Below are positions 7,670 to 17,243 of a DNA stretch of 62,294 bases, in pieces. A model generated the notes under the pieces. That model was not told the origin of the DNA. It saw nothing but the letters and a program-made list of their open reading frames with translations, and ran no database searches. The stretch lies in the NCBI GenBank assembly GCA_024275415.1, contig JAJRZD010000005.1:1-62294 (forward strand), read 5' to 3'. This DNA is from an archaeon. GTDB lineage: Archaea; Asgardarchaeota; Thorarchaeia; Thorarchaeales; Thorarchaeaceae. The translations under genes and the position numbers were made by a program. Each line of letters begins with the position of its first letter. Within the stretch, counting starts at the first letter, position 1.

Positions 7670-9673
7670 ATGCCATATCTGAGGTCAACCGAGGTTCCAA
7701 CGGAGTTCGAGTATGTTCGAAAGAGTGCCAGCATTCCATGGGAGCGACTTCTATCAGCCACCACTGAACTGGAAAAGGCTGGCAAACATCCATTCACAGC
7801 CTTCACTGATGCAGCCATCTCTCTCGCAAAGAACGAAAGAAAGAAGAAAAAGCCGACCCCTGACATCATCCAGTTGGGTCTGGAAGCCTGCATTGCGCGA
7901 GGTCTCTTTGAGATGGGCCTGGCACTCGCAGAAGGCTTCGATGACTTTCGCTCACTATGCCTGAAAGCGATAGCCTCGTTCACGATTACCGGTGCATCTA
8001 AAATTGAGGACATTCTTGAGAAACTGGAAGCATCAGCAACTGATACTCTATCGTTGCACGATCAAATCCGCATTCTTTCTGTGAGGATTCTACATGGCGT
8101 ATCCAAAAAGGATGAGAATGTCCTTGCAACTATCATTGAATTCGATGCCCTCCTTGATTCGCATCCGGATTTGATATCTCATCCACTACCTGAAACCGTG
8201 TTTACAATTTATGTGATTGGCATATTGCTCTCTGAGGTCGGGCAATACGAACATGCTCGAAAGGCAGCATCGGTTCTAGAGGACATCGGACGGAAGACGC
8301 GACGACAGACGGCATTAATCCTCTTTGAGAACCTCATGGGTCATATCGCGAACAGGACAGGCGAATTCAACGAGGCTGAAGCCCACTACAAGCGAGTTCT
8401 CAATTTGAGCCAAGAGATAGGTCACAAACTGGGTCTTGGAATTGCCCTGAATAATCTTGGATCCCTCATGCTTAACTCTATCCGCTTGGAAGAGGCTCTT
8501 GAATATCTCACGCAGGCAGAAACGATGTTCGAATCCGATGCTCACAAGGTCTATACTCTTGCGAACCTTGGTGAGATTACGGCGCTGCTTGGTCGACATG
8601 AGCAAAGCATGGAGTATATGCAGCAGGCATTAGCACTACAGGACAAGGTAGGCAAGAAAGTAATCGAGCTGCACACTTGGATGGTTATTCTCCATTCAAA
8701 GGTAGGAGAGTTCAAAGAGGCTCGGAAGCATCTGAGGATGGCAAAGAAGATTGTTGACACATCAGGCACTGCGAAAGACAAATCTGCCTATTTTCATGCG
8801 AAAGGCGTTCTTGCCTTTTCAGAAAACAATTATCCCGTCGCGATAAGATCCCTTTCGAAGGCACTCAAGGTCGCAAAAGAATCCAATCTTCTGGAATGGA
8901 TCATCAGACCTCTGCTAGATATTGTGAGAACCTACCTGTCGTCCTACAATGTTTCACACAAGGATGAGGATGTATCAAACGCCTTGTATCACCTTGAGAA
9001 CCTAATCCAGTTTGCAAAGGAGCAAAGGCTTGACTCCCTTCATGCAGAGGGCTTGCTCCTCAGAAGCGAACTCCACGCACACGCTGGCTCGATTGAGGAT
9101 GCATTGGCGGATCTAGACAAGGTCGAGGGCGTGGCTGTCCTCACAGAGAATGCTAGACTCTCATCAATAGTCCGTCGTAGGCGCGCAGAACTCTCGGGAC
9201 AAGATGGCCTTCAGAGATCACTGGTGTACTCTGAGATTGATGAGTCGCTCGACCGAGTGTCTGGCTTTCATCCGGTTCGAGATATAGAAGAAATTCCACA
9301 GCCCGAGCTCCATGCCCTCATCGCGCTGAACAGAGAGTCAGGGTTACCCGAGTTTGTCTATCACTTCGATACAAGCCTCAAGATAGATAGCTCTATACTG
9401 AGTGGATTCATCTCAGCCATCACCTCCTTTGCAGGAGAGATGATGGGCACCGGATTGATTCGCTCTATCAATCAAGAAGGATTCACACTCATGCTAGAGC
9501 ATACTGAAAAAAGGATCGTCCTCTTAGTCACTACTGTCGAAACATTTGACATCCGCTATCGACTCCATGAATTCGCCCATCAATTTGATGAAACCTTTCC
9601 ATTAAGTAATGATGCCATTGTGCCTCGCAAATACGCTGCGGCTGATGAGATGGTAGAATCAATTTTTTGTTGA
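7670..9673 (+). CDS. TPR array with C-terminal longin-like domain
   Basis: 667 residues. The N-terminal 540 or so are helical repeats, with clear TPR units in the middle: FENLMGHIANRTGEFNEAEA, ALNNLGSLMLNSIRLEEALE and TLANLGEITALLGRHEQSME, like LGN/MalT-type arrays. The last 120 residues form a different domain: PEFVYHFDT, then SILSGFISAITSFAGE, GFTLMLEH and IVLLVTTVE. This pattern is shared with three other proteins in the window and reads as a longin-like fold (inference). A regulatory scaffold in the cytosol is likely; the partner is unknown. ATG 7670 is chosen over TTG 7661. Confidence 0.75.
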   Translation: MPYLRSTEVPTEFEYVRKSASIPWERLLSATTELEKAGKHPFTAFTDAAISLAKNERKKKKPTPDIIQLGLEACIARGLFEMGLALAEGFDDFRSLCLKAIASFTITGASKIEDILEKLEASATDTLSLHDQIRILSVRILHGVSKKDENVLATIIEFDALLDSHPDLISHPLPETVFTIYVIGILLSEVGQYEHARKAASVLEDIGRKTRRQTALILFENLMGHIANRTGEFNEAEAHYKRVLNLSQEIGHKLGLGIALNNLGSLMLNSIRLEEALEYLTQAETMFESDAHKVYTLANLGEITALLGRHEQSMEYMQQALALQDKVGKKVIELHTWMVILHSKVGEFKEARKHLRMAKKIVDTSGTAKDKSAYFHAKGVLAFSENNYPVAIRSLSKALKVAKESNLLEWIIRPLLDIVRTYLSSYNVSHKDEDVSNALYHLENLIQFAKEQRLDSLHAEGLLLRSELHAHAGSIEDALADLDKVEGVAVLTENARLSSIVRRRRAELSGQDGLQRSLVYSEIDESLDRVSGFHPVRDIEEIPQPELHALIALNRESGLPEFVYHFDTSLKIDSSILSGFISAITSFAGEMMGTGLIRSINQEGFTLMLEHTEKRIVLLVTTVETFDIRYRLHEFAHQFDETFPLSNDAIVPRKYAAADEMVESIFC

Positions 9674-9760
9674 CAGTCAGGAATTATGGCAACACTGGTG
9701 GAATACGGCTAAGAATAAGACATCCAGTCGTCCTCAAGAGATAAGAATGGCTTCATCCCT

Positions 9761-10126
9761 ATGTCCCACATGGAACTCATCATCTATAGTGCAGGGTTTT
9801 GGGCTGTGGCATTCATCTATACAATGCTTGAGGCGAAAGGCAGAACCGGCACGCCCCCGACCACAGTCCTCAAGGCACTCCCAGCACTATTTTCGGCCGT
9901 CTTTGTCTTCATTGTGAGCCCTTCCAGTTCCCTTTTCTATGTACTAATGATCATCGCATTAATCCTCTGCGGCCTTGGGGACATCGGGATGGAACATAAC
10001 CTACTTGCGGGGCTCGGGATGTTCCTCTTGAGCCATATTGTATTTACTGCGAACTTCATCACGCATGGACTGCAATATGCTGACAATGTTTCGTTTGGTT
10101 TCTTTGCCATCGCTCTTGTCGTTTAG
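9761..10126 (+). CDS. YhhN/TMEM86-like membrane protein, N-terminal half before an in-frame TAG
   Basis: 121 residues with four hydrophobic segments. ALPALFSAVF and LCGLGDIGMEHNLLAGLGMFLLSHI match the N-half of the YhhN family (relatives of lysoplasmalogenase TMEM86). A full member has about 220 residues and eight helices; here TAG at 10124-10126 ends translation after helix four. The next codons continue the same frame and the same family, so this is one gene broken by a nonsense change, or one read through. ATG 9761 opens the frame. Confidence 0.7.
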   Translation: MSHMELIIYSAGFWAVAFIYTMLEAKGRTGTPPTTVLKALPALFSAVFVFIVSPSSSLFYVLMIIALILCGLGDIGMEHNLLAGLGMFLLSHIVFTANFITHGLQYADNVSFGFFAIALVV

Positions 10127-10438
10127 TTGATGTATATCCTATTCTACCATCGATACCTCTTGACCGCTGATGAAATAACCAAGATGATCCGCGCTGTCGA
10201 TATCTATGCGTTGACAATCTCATTGACATTGAGTTCCTCGTTGTTCCTGTGGATATCTACCGGAACAACCTTTGGCTTCATCCTCTTTCTGGGAGCAATC
10301 CTTTTCGTCCTGTCAGATTCTCTTATTGGTATCCGTGAGTTCCATCACCGCTTCCGTTTTGATGAGCTAGCCACCATGATCACATATTATTTGGCAATAT
10401 TCCTATTATCATCAGGAAGTGTCATGTACATCTTTTAG
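10127..10438 (+). CDS. YhhN/TMEM86-like membrane protein, C-terminal half after the TAG
   Basis: 103 residues in the same frame as the preceding half. LFLGAILFVLSDSLIGIREFHHRFR and MITYYLAIFLLSSG are the C-terminal YhhN signatures (GA-x-LF-x-x-SD). It could only be made separately from TTG 10127 or ATG 10130, without a visible ribosome site. Joined to the first half it restores a normal 225-residue protein. Confidence 0.6.
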   Translation: MMYILFYHRYLLTADEITKMIRAVDIYALTISLTLSSSLFLWISTGTTFGFILFLGAILFVLSDSLIGIREFHHRFRFDELATMITYYLAIFLLSSGSVMYIF

Positions 10439-10475
10439 GTTTACCATCTCCAAGTATGATGTTGTATTTCACGCC

Positions 10476-10985
10476 TCATAAACGAAGCTTCTTGAGCCAT
10501 CTCTTGAGGACGCTTTCTCTATCGAGCTGCATTGCTCCAGTCTGCACTAGGTTTTCCCTGCTTGTTATCCCAGCATCAAACAGGTCTCTACGATAGCTAG
10601 AGAAAAAGGATGGGTTGGGGGTATGGATGTCAATCTTCTGTATGTATCTCTTCATGAGGATGTCAAATGCAGTATCTACATGTTTGTGTGCGGTACGCTC
10701 ATCGACCCCCCGCGGATGTACCAATGCTAATATAATATCGGCATCTTCATCAATCTTGAAATTGATCTGAATGTCCTTGAAAAGGATGGAATCGAGACCT
10801 GAGCCAATATGGTTCTCTTTTGAGAACATATAGAGCGCAGAGAAAAAGCCAGCATGGAGTTCGTGTTGGTCGCGATGCCCCTGACAATAACTCGTTCCGG
10901 TGCATCCTGCAAATATGGGGATGCCAGATGTTTTCAATACATAGATGTCATATATCGTTTCAGAAGCCATACCGTAGTCATGCAT
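10476..10985 (-). CDS. Stand-alone longin-like domain protein
   Basis: 169 residues. It begins IYDIYVLKTSGIPIFAG, followed by ELHAGFFSALYMFSKE, LFKDIQINFKI, DADIILALVHPRG and a last long helix DTAFDILMKRYIQ. The order strand, strand, amphipathic helix, two to three strands, long helix is that of longin/roadblock-like folds, and the helix motif matches the three other copies in the window. There is no membrane segment. A basic helical tail ends RWLKKLRL. Function unknown; small-GTPase or trafficking roles are known for the eukaryotic longin fold only. MASE at residue 6 is an alternative start. Confidence 0.6.
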   Translation of the reverse strand: MHDYGMASETIYDIYVLKTSGIPIFAGCTGTSYCQGHRDQHELHAGFFSALYMFSKENHIGSGLDSILFKDIQINFKIDEDADIILALVHPRGVDERTAHKHVDTAFDILMKRYIQKIDIHTPNPSFFSSYRRDLFDAGITSRENLVQTGAMQLDRESVLKRWLKKLRL

Positions 10986-11162
10986 TTTTGTGACTATTAA
11001 TCTTGGCGTGTGTTGGAGTGTTCCTCCTAAGAGGATGCTGAACGCACAACAGTATTTACCATGCCTACTTTCATTGCTAATATTGGATTTCCTGAAAGCA
11101 AAGAAATGTTTGTCCTAGAACAACGGAGTAGTTTGCGCTTCACGCCGATGAAATCAGCAGTA

Positions 11163-11612
11163 TCATTTTGGCCCGTGTTGATGGAACTGCTCTTCTAATT
11201 CAGCAGCCTTTTTCTCGGCGGCTTTCGCCTCGTCCTCTTTGCCCATCAGCGCGAGGACTGTCCCCAAGAGTGCCCATGTTATGGCGTCGTCTTGATCGAT
11301 GGCAAGGGATTGTTTTAAGGAATCCGCAGCATCCGCATACCTCCCCAGACTGGTCAGGACATCCGCCCAGTACACATAGAGGTCCGGATCCTCCGCGTCC
11401 AGATTAACGAGTTCTGAAAAGATTCTGTCTGCCTCTTCATAATCGCCAATCTCATTGAGGGCGATTCCAAGATTCAACAATGCATTCACATTATCCGGGT
11501 CGATTTGGAGGGCCTCTCGTAACAGCTTTATTGCATCCTCTTGCTGGTCATTGAGAAGGTAGCTCATTGCAGTATCGACAAGATTCTCGGCATCATTGTG
11601 AGTGTCGTTCAT
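11163..11612 (-). CDS. Small TPR protein
   Basis: 149 residues with three to four consensus TPR units: AMSYLLNDQQEDAIKLLREA, ALLNLGIALNEIGDYEEADR, LYVYWADVLTSLGRYADAAD and TWALLGTVLALMGKEDEAKA. It is acidic, with no signal peptide, and is a likely cytosolic protein-binding scaffold. It starts at ATG 11612 and lies alone between two other minus-strand genes. Confidence 0.8.
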   Translation of the reverse strand: MNDTHNDAENLVDTAMSYLLNDQQEDAIKLLREALQIDPDNVNALLNLGIALNEIGDYEEADRIFSELVNLDAEDPDLYVYWADVLTSLGRYADAADSLKQSLAIDQDDAITWALLGTVLALMGKEDEAKAAEKKAAELEEQFHQHGPK

Positions 11613-11726
11613 GTTCTGCCACTATCGTATGCGAGCGGATAGGTTAGCTTATTGAACTTGTCTGAAACAACATGTTATGTTTCTCATGTACTAGGCATCT
11701 CGTCAGTGTTTTTGCTGGCCCCCATG

Positions 11727-13607
11727 TCAATTGCGTTTACGACCAAAACGTCTGCGTACTGCCCATCCAACTGTGATGGCTACGGTCACAATGGTACCAA
11801 TCGTTGTGGGGATCACCGTCAGCAATACCCCATCAAACACTTGGGGGTCATAGCCTGCACGATACTCGTAGAGATTCTCCATGGTGTCCCCATCAGGGTC
11901 GTCCATCGCATCATCCACCAGCGGGTCGAGCCCGTGGTTTACTTCCCAGCCATCAGGGATGAGGTCGGAGTCGGTGTCGCGGTTGAACAGGTCTGTACCG
12001 ACCAGATACTCCTGCAGGTTGGTCAATCCATCAAAATCAGGATCCTTGTTAGAGTCAGGATACAACGGATCGAGTCCTACTGCAATCTCGAAGGCATCAT
12101 CGATACCATCGTCGTCTGTATCGTTATCATTGTAGTCGGTTCCATAGATGTATATCTCCATATAATCTGAAAGAGTGTCATTGTCGCGGTCTGAGTTCAC
12201 TAGGTCAATGTCTGATTCACCATTGTCAGACCCTCCGTTTCCATCCCCGCTGAACGTGTTGTACCACCAGTTCAGACTATCTGGCTGTGAATCACCATCA
12301 ATGTCAGTATCGTAGTCAAGAATCACATTGAAATCGATTGCTGCCCCAGCTGTATTAGTGACATCGACTTTATACGTGCCATCTATCCCAACTTCCAATG
12401 ATGTGCTGGATGTCATGCCTCCTACGACACTTAGATCTTCGGACGCGACCATTTGCCCTAGGGGGTCGTAGATTGTCACTCTGAAAGTTCCTGATCTGTC
12501 CGAGGTCACGTTTACCCCAAGGGCTGTTGAGATACTCATCTCGACCAGCAATTCCACATAGTCGTTAGGAGCAATGTCATAGTACTCATACCTCTCATAG
12601 AACCTCTGCCCCTCTGTCCTACTTAGAGCAAAGGCAATGCTGGCACCGATGCTTGCTACTGCCTTTGTGGCATATTCGTAGTTGTATAAGGGGTTTGACC
12701 AGGTGTCTCTGGAGGTGTGATATGCTGTGTCTAAATCCCCTCCTGTTTCGTGAGCGAAGACCACGCTCTTGTAACCTGCTGTTTCGAACGAGGCATGGTC
12801 AGAGTAGTCCCACACTCTCAATTCATTAGAAGGAACTGGGTTCGTCACAATCTCGCCAAAGTTGTTTCCCATCACCTTGGTCAGCTCTGCCCAGTACTGT
12901 GCATCGTGAAATGTTGCACCATGCTCGTTCGCATAGGCAATGTTGATTTTTTTGCTGGTTGGCAATGTCGGTTCTACCATCAGGAGCATGTCCAAATTAT
13001 AGTAGATGAGAAGGTCGACCTCATCATCGTAGAACTGTCTAGCAATCTCACTCGAACCATGTAGTCCAGATTCTTCATCATTCCAAAAGCCAAAGTAAAT
13101 GTCCACCGGCCATGTATACTTGGATAGCACCCTCAGGAGTTCTAAGGTTCCAGCAACCCCTGACCCATCATCATTTGCCCCTGGCGAACCCTCAACACTA
13201 TCAAAGTGAGCTCCGATCATTACAGATGGCCCCGAGCTCCCAAGTTTGCTTGGCAGTTTGGCAATGATGTTGTCATAGTTCCCTGTGACCTGCCCTATCA
13301 CTTTTCCGTTCGTAAACTCGCTAATCCGTCCCAATATCCAAAATGACGCATTCTTGTTCGCCTGTGATCCATAGGGCCTGGGCCCCATGTCTGATAGGCT
13401 TGCGACAAGTGACCTGTAGGAATCTTGAGAAACTGCGTCATATACCTCTCTTGCCCTGTCGGTGGCGAAAGAAATGGCAGAAAGGTTGTTACCATTCGAA
13501 TAGTTGAGAGGCAGTGAAGGGATTTGTGGTATTGAAGTAGGGGTCACGAACATGAACACCAGTGATATGACCAGAAAGGCAATCAATGCGGGTTTCAAGC
13601 GAGCCAT
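11727..13607 (-). CDS. Secreted, membrane-anchored M28 peptidase with TSP3 calcium repeats
   Basis: 626 residues. An N-terminal signal segment (LIAFLVISLVFMFV) is followed by an M28 Zn peptidase core: GAHFDSVEGSPGANDDGSG near 135-152 gives the His and bridging Asp, FWNDEESGLHG the catalytic Glu pair, YYNLDM an Asp ligand and SDHASF/FAHE the remaining sites. A pre-peptidase-like beta domain follows, then acidic TSP3 repeats such as DTDDDGIDDAFE and DTDSDLIPDGWE, and a C-terminal helix with RRRFGRKRN. It is thus an outer-surface aminopeptidase on a calcium-binding stalk. ATG 13607 follows AGGTG; GTG 13652 would precede the signal and is rejected. It could feed peptide uptake. Confidence 0.88.
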   Translation of the reverse strand: MARLKPALIAFLVISLVFMFVTPTSIPQIPSLPLNYSNGNNLSAISFATDRAREVYDAVSQDSYRSLVASLSDMGPRPYGSQANKNASFWILGRISEFTNGKVIGQVTGNYDNIIAKLPSKLGSSGPSVMIGAHFDSVEGSPGANDDGSGVAGTLELLRVLSKYTWPVDIYFGFWNDEESGLHGSSEIARQFYDDEVDLLIYYNLDMLLMVEPTLPTSKKINIAYANEHGATFHDAQYWAELTKVMGNNFGEIVTNPVPSNELRVWDYSDHASFETAGYKSVVFAHETGGDLDTAYHTSRDTWSNPLYNYEYATKAVASIGASIAFALSRTEGQRFYERYEYYDIAPNDYVELLVEMSISTALGVNVTSDRSGTFRVTIYDPLGQMVASEDLSVVGGMTSSTSLEVGIDGTYKVDVTNTAGAAIDFNVILDYDTDIDGDSQPDSLNWWYNTFSGDGNGGSDNGESDIDLVNSDRDNDTLSDYMEIYIYGTDYNDNDTDDDGIDDAFEIAVGLDPLYPDSNKDPDFDGLTNLQEYLVGTDLFNRDTDSDLIPDGWEVNHGLDPLVDDAMDDPDGDTMENLYEYRAGYDPQVFDGVLLTVIPTTIGTIVTVAITVGWAVRRRFGRKRN

Positions 13608-13784
13608 ATGTAAAACACCTATGAACGATATTAGTGTTTTTTTGTCAACCACTGTAAAAAAGCAAATGAACCAAGCAAATGGGGGTCTGCTATTCCTGCC
13701 AGCATCATGCTATTAAGGTAGGAATTGCCTCCTTCACTGGCAACAAAAGCCATTACTAGGCCTTCCAGTCTGAGAGATGAGTCC

Positions 13785-15458
13785 ATGATGAAAATCGCCT
13801 TGGTCCAAGTCAACCCTACTGTCGGAGATATCCATGGCAACTATTTGAAAGTCATTGAAGGCATCCAGTCGAGCAAGAAGTCCGGAGCGAGTGTCATCGC
13901 TTTCCCAGAGATGGTCATCACTGGCTATCCACCACAAGATTTGTTATACGAACGTTCTTTTCTTCAATCGAACAAGGAGAAGATGTTAGGACTTGCGGAG
14001 TTCACAAAGGGGTATGTGGTTGTTGTCGGCTTTGTTGATTTCGATGATGAGGGCAATCTCTTCAATTCCGCTGCTGTCTTTGAGGATGGCAATCTCATTA
14101 AGATCGTCCACAAGACCCTCTTGCCGACCTATGATGTGTTTGACGAACAACGATATTTCGAGCCTGGCTCAGTCGATGATATCAAACCTGTCAAGGTGAA
14201 CATTGGGAATATCAGCCTCAACATTGGAGTCCAAATATGCGAGGACCTGTGGGATGATGACTATGCGACCAAAGTGACCGATATCTTGTGTTCACGAGGG
14301 GCTGATTTGGTCATCAACATTTCATCGTCACCTTTTCATACAGGAAAGCGGTTTGAACGTGAACGACTTGTTCTGGATAAGGCAAAGCGTAATGGTGTCC
14401 CTGTATTACTGGTCAACCTTGTAGGCGGTCAGGATGAGCTTGTATTTGATGGACAGAGTCTGGCAGCCGATTCAAAGGGTCGTCTTGTCGCCATGGGCCC
14501 TCAATTTGAAGAGTCCATTGTTACTGTCGAGATTGATGTTTCCACAGGTGAAGGAGTACCCATCTCGCCTCCGCCCTATGATAAAGAGAAGGAGATGTAC
14601 TATGCGCTTGTGCTTGGCATCCGTGACTACTTCCGAAAGACTGGATTCAAGAGAGCAGTTCTTGGATTGAGCGGGGGCATCGATTCCTCGCTGACGGCTT
14701 GTATCGCTGTAGATGCGCTCGGTCCTGATAATGTGATTGGTGTTTCGATGCCATCCAAATTCTCCAGCAATCACAGCAAGACTGACGCTGAGAAGCTTGC
14801 GAACAACTTGGGAATCAAGTACATACAGGTTCCCATTCAGGACATTGTGAACTCGTACCATGCGACCCTCTCTGAACCCCTAGCGGAGCTACGCGGGCAT
14901 TTTGGGATTGATGCGTCTCATGATGATCCTGTGGCTGATGAGAATATACAACCGCGTGTCAGGGGGAACATCTTGATGGATTTCTCGAATAGACTGAAAG
15001 ACCTGCGGATCCTTGTCCTGAACACCGGGAATAAGACCGAGCTTGCTCTTGGCTATTGCACGCTCTATGGGGACATGACTGGTGGGATGGGAGTCATTGG
15101 GGATGTCAGTAAGCTGGAGGTCTACAAGCTTTCTTACTATGTGAACAAGAAGGCCGGTCGTGAGATCATCCCACATGGCTCTCTCACCAAGAAGCCTTCC
15201 GCAGAACTCAAGGATGACCAATACGACCCCTTCGACTTCGACATTGTGAGTCCGATGATTGACGAGATTGTCGAACACAGAAGAGGAAAACAGGAACTGG
15301 TCGAGATGGGTTATCCAGCTGATGTGGTCGAAGATGTCTACCGTAGGGTACGGCTAGCAGAATATAAACGATGGCAAGCCCCACCATGCATTCGGATAAC
15401 AAGGAAGTCGTTTGGCATTGGATGGAAGATGCCTATCGTGAACCATTTTCGTGGATGA
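13785..15458 (+). CDS. nadE: Glutamine-dependent NAD+ synthase
   Basis: 557 residues with an N-terminal nitrilase-type glutaminase and a C-terminal synthetase. The glutaminase triad is visible as FPEM (about 42), HKTLLP (about 111) and QICEDLW (about 151). The P-loop SGGIDSS of the ATP pyrophosphatase domain is near 297. It makes NAD+ from deamido-NAD+, ATP and glutamine, the last step of NAD synthesis. The start is ATG 13785 (or 13788) behind GAGATGA; the longer frame from 13725 has no family match. The gene is divergent from the M28 peptidase and stands alone. Confidence 0.93.
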   Translation: MMKIALVQVNPTVGDIHGNYLKVIEGIQSSKKSGASVIAFPEMVITGYPPQDLLYERSFLQSNKEKMLGLAEFTKGYVVVVGFVDFDDEGNLFNSAAVFEDGNLIKIVHKTLLPTYDVFDEQRYFEPGSVDDIKPVKVNIGNISLNIGVQICEDLWDDDYATKVTDILCSRGADLVINISSSPFHTGKRFERERLVLDKAKRNGVPVLLVNLVGGQDELVFDGQSLAADSKGRLVAMGPQFEESIVTVEIDVSTGEGVPISPPPYDKEKEMYYALVLGIRDYFRKTGFKRAVLGLSGGIDSSLTACIAVDALGPDNVIGVSMPSKFSSNHSKTDAEKLANNLGIKYIQVPIQDIVNSYHATLSEPLAELRGHFGIDASHDDPVADENIQPRVRGNILMDFSNRLKDLRILVLNTGNKTELALGYCTLYGDMTGGMGVIGDVSKLEVYKLSYYVNKKAGREIIPHGSLTKKPSAELKDDQYDPFDFDIVSPMIDEIVEHRRGKQELVEMGYPADVVEDVYRRVRLAEYKRWQAPPCIRITRKSFGIGWKMPIVNHFRG

Positions 15459-15992
15459 TGATGCATTTTCTTGCATAGAAACGTCACAAATGCACATGGA
15501 CGAAATTCACGCATCTAGTAATTAAGGATATATTGCGACCGAGTACGTATACACGCAACGAATCGCTACGACAACTCTCTCGATCACATAGTCATGTTAT
15601 CTATGGAATTTATTAAAGATTATCTATTTCCTGTGGTTCCTCAAAATCATCAGTTTTTTGACATTCGACCTCTATGTATCTAATGATGCGTATCTCACTT
15701 AGTTCTACCTTTGTCAGCTCTCGTTGGAATGACAGAAGTAGGTCGGTAGCCAGTACCAGACAGACGTAACTGGTAGGAGGGGGGAGTTATGAGGGCATGT
15801 TACAAAATAAGTTTCACCCGTCTGGCCGCCTAGCTACCTATACTATAGTGCACTAATTTTCCTTAATAATCTTCTCACATACGAAATGATTCCTTCCGTG
15901 TGCTGTGTCTGTTTCAGCAGGTATTTTACCATCCTGAAACATCCCATTTACAAGCGTAAAGTGAAGTTCTTGAATAAACAGGTTGTGTTGTT
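15459..15992. other. 534-bp gap without a recognised gene
   Basis: No frame resembles a protein. There is a 6-bp inverted repeat TACCAG/CTGGTA around 15753-15774, directly followed by a strong Shine-Dalgarno-like run AGGAGGGGGGAG. That run precedes a 14-residue mini-frame starting at ATG 15789 (MRACYKISFTRLAA). A/T-rich stretches near 15600 and 15860 could be promoters. It may hold a small RNA, but no fold is clear. Confidence 0.4.
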
Positions 15993-16439
15993 ATGACATC
16001 TGAAGAGCATACATACGAGATGGAAAGCAAATGGGTGCGAGAGAAGATTGTGACAATTGATGTGAAAGGCAAACCACCACTTGAAATAGCCACTCCGCTT
16101 GACTTTTGGTCAGAGAGCCCTCCTGATCTGTATTCGCCTGAAGACCTCTTTCTGGCGGCAGCCGTGTCCTGCTATGGGGTGAGCCTACACGGAGTTGCGC
16201 AACGGTTTCACGTGGAATTCTCAGATTTCTATGTCCGGGCCTCCGCTAATCTCTTCAAGGGCGAGTTCGGATGGGAGTTCGAGCAGATATCGCTAGATGT
16301 CGAGATATTCGTATCCGACCCAGCTGTCATCAAGAAGATGGAGAAGGTCGCAGAAAAGGCCCATCGATATTGTGTAGTGGCAAACTCGATGAAGTGCCCG
16401 GTGCATCTCAAGTACCGAATCACTGTGAAGGACGACTGA
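15993..16439 (+). CDS. OsmC-family peroxide reductase-like protein
   Basis: 148 residues, the usual OsmC size. The first redox Cys is in SPEDLFLAAAVSCYGVSLHG on the central helix, the second in AHRYCVVANS near the end, matching the two-Cys thiol peroxidase pair of OsmC/Ohr. The Ohr hallmark around the first Cys is not exact, so substrate (organic hydroperoxide or another thiol target) is open. A decayed copy follows 62 bp downstream. Confidence 0.85.
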   Translation: MTSEEHTYEMESKWVREKIVTIDVKGKPPLEIATPLDFWSESPPDLYSPEDLFLAAAVSCYGVSLHGVAQRFHVEFSDFYVRASANLFKGEFGWEFEQISLDVEIFVSDPAVIKKMEKVAEKAHRYCVVANSMKCPVHLKYRITVKDD

Positions 16440-16501
16440 TTCCTGCCAGCACTACATAACTATGTTTAAGTCATGATAATACAAATACCTCTGATGTTAT
16501 C

Positions 16502-16762
16502 ATGGTTGCTGAGCATTCATACAATGTTCATACTGAAACAGTAGGGACACGGATTGTGTCTATGACGCTCTAAGGGGAGATGGAAGAGCTTGATGGAATC
16601 TGGCGTTTCTCCAAGATCACACTGAAAATGACTGTCGTGATCGAGAATGACGAGAACCGAGAGAAAGTCGCAAAAGATATCGAGATGGCGCACAGCTTCT
16701 GCCCTGTTCGAAACTCGCTTTCGATACTATCCATACTTGAATATGAGATAGTTACCCAGTAA
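16502..16762 (+). pseudogene. OsmC paralogue with internal deletion and stop
   Basis: In one frame, HSYNVHTETVGTRIVSMTL corresponds to the OsmC N-terminus and then stops at TAA 16571-16573. The frame resumes with GIWRFSKITLKMTVVIEND and AHSFCPVRNS, the C-terminal OsmC strand and second Cys. About 65 residues carrying the first Cys are missing. The second part alone (ATG 16580) would be 60 residues and lacks the active site. It reads as a tandem duplicate in decay. Confidence 0.7.
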
Positions 16763-16765
16763 GTC

Positions 16766-17146
16766 CTATCGCAATTCGTATGGCAGGGGGATTTCGGCTG
16801 TGTATCCATCTCCGCATGTGCACTTGAGCTTGACCGTCCATCGTTTTGGTAATGCAACATTGAATTCTTCGATGTAATCCGCAAGACTATCTTTTATCCC
16901 TTGAATGACAGAAACATACGCTTCAGCAAGTCTTCTTATCTCTTCGGGGAAATTCAAGTCTGAGAGAAAATACTTGATCCCACTCTCGCATGAGGGACAC
17001 GACGTAACGAGGATATGTGTTTGATCACTGCATTTCTCACAAGTGACCTCAATCTCTTTCATCTCAGGCGCTTTCGGAATCTCCGCAGAGATGCGATTGT
17101 TGTGGCTGCAAACGTAACAATAGTACGAGAACGTAAGACCCGTCAT
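16766..17146 (-). CDS. Small zinc-ribbon protein
   Basis: 126 residues with four cysteine knuckles: CYVC (10-13), CEKC (about 36-39), CPSC (about 50-53) and a lone CTC near 109, enough for two zinc sites. Between them is an amphipathic helix (FPEEIRRLAEAYVSVIQGIKD). No known family is recognised; RNA, DNA or protein binding are all possible. It is convergent with the OsmC relic. Confidence 0.6.
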   Translation of the reverse strand: MTGLTFSYYCYVCSHNNRISAEIPKAPEMKEIEVTCEKCSDQTHILVTSCPSCESGIKYFLSDLNFPEEIRRLAEAYVSVIQGIKDSLADYIEEFNVALPKRWTVKLKCTCGDGYTAEIPLPYELR

Positions 17147-17243
17147 CTTCTGAACACTCCTGTGTACTAGATACCTACTGGGCTATAAGCACTCCTCTGA
17201 AGAGATAACGCTTTAACTCAAGGGTGATACCACACCCTCGGTC

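Noticed and set aside
10124..10126. Pyrrolysine or general TAG recoding as an explanation for the YhhN stop
   Set aside because: Several intact genes here end in TAG, and two other breaks use TAA, so a single recoded codon does not explain the pattern; Pyl genes cannot be searched here.
11652..12170. 172-codon plus-strand frame
   Set aside because: It lies antisense to the TSP3 repeats of the M28 peptidase; the Asp-rich codons give a long open opposite frame without family features.
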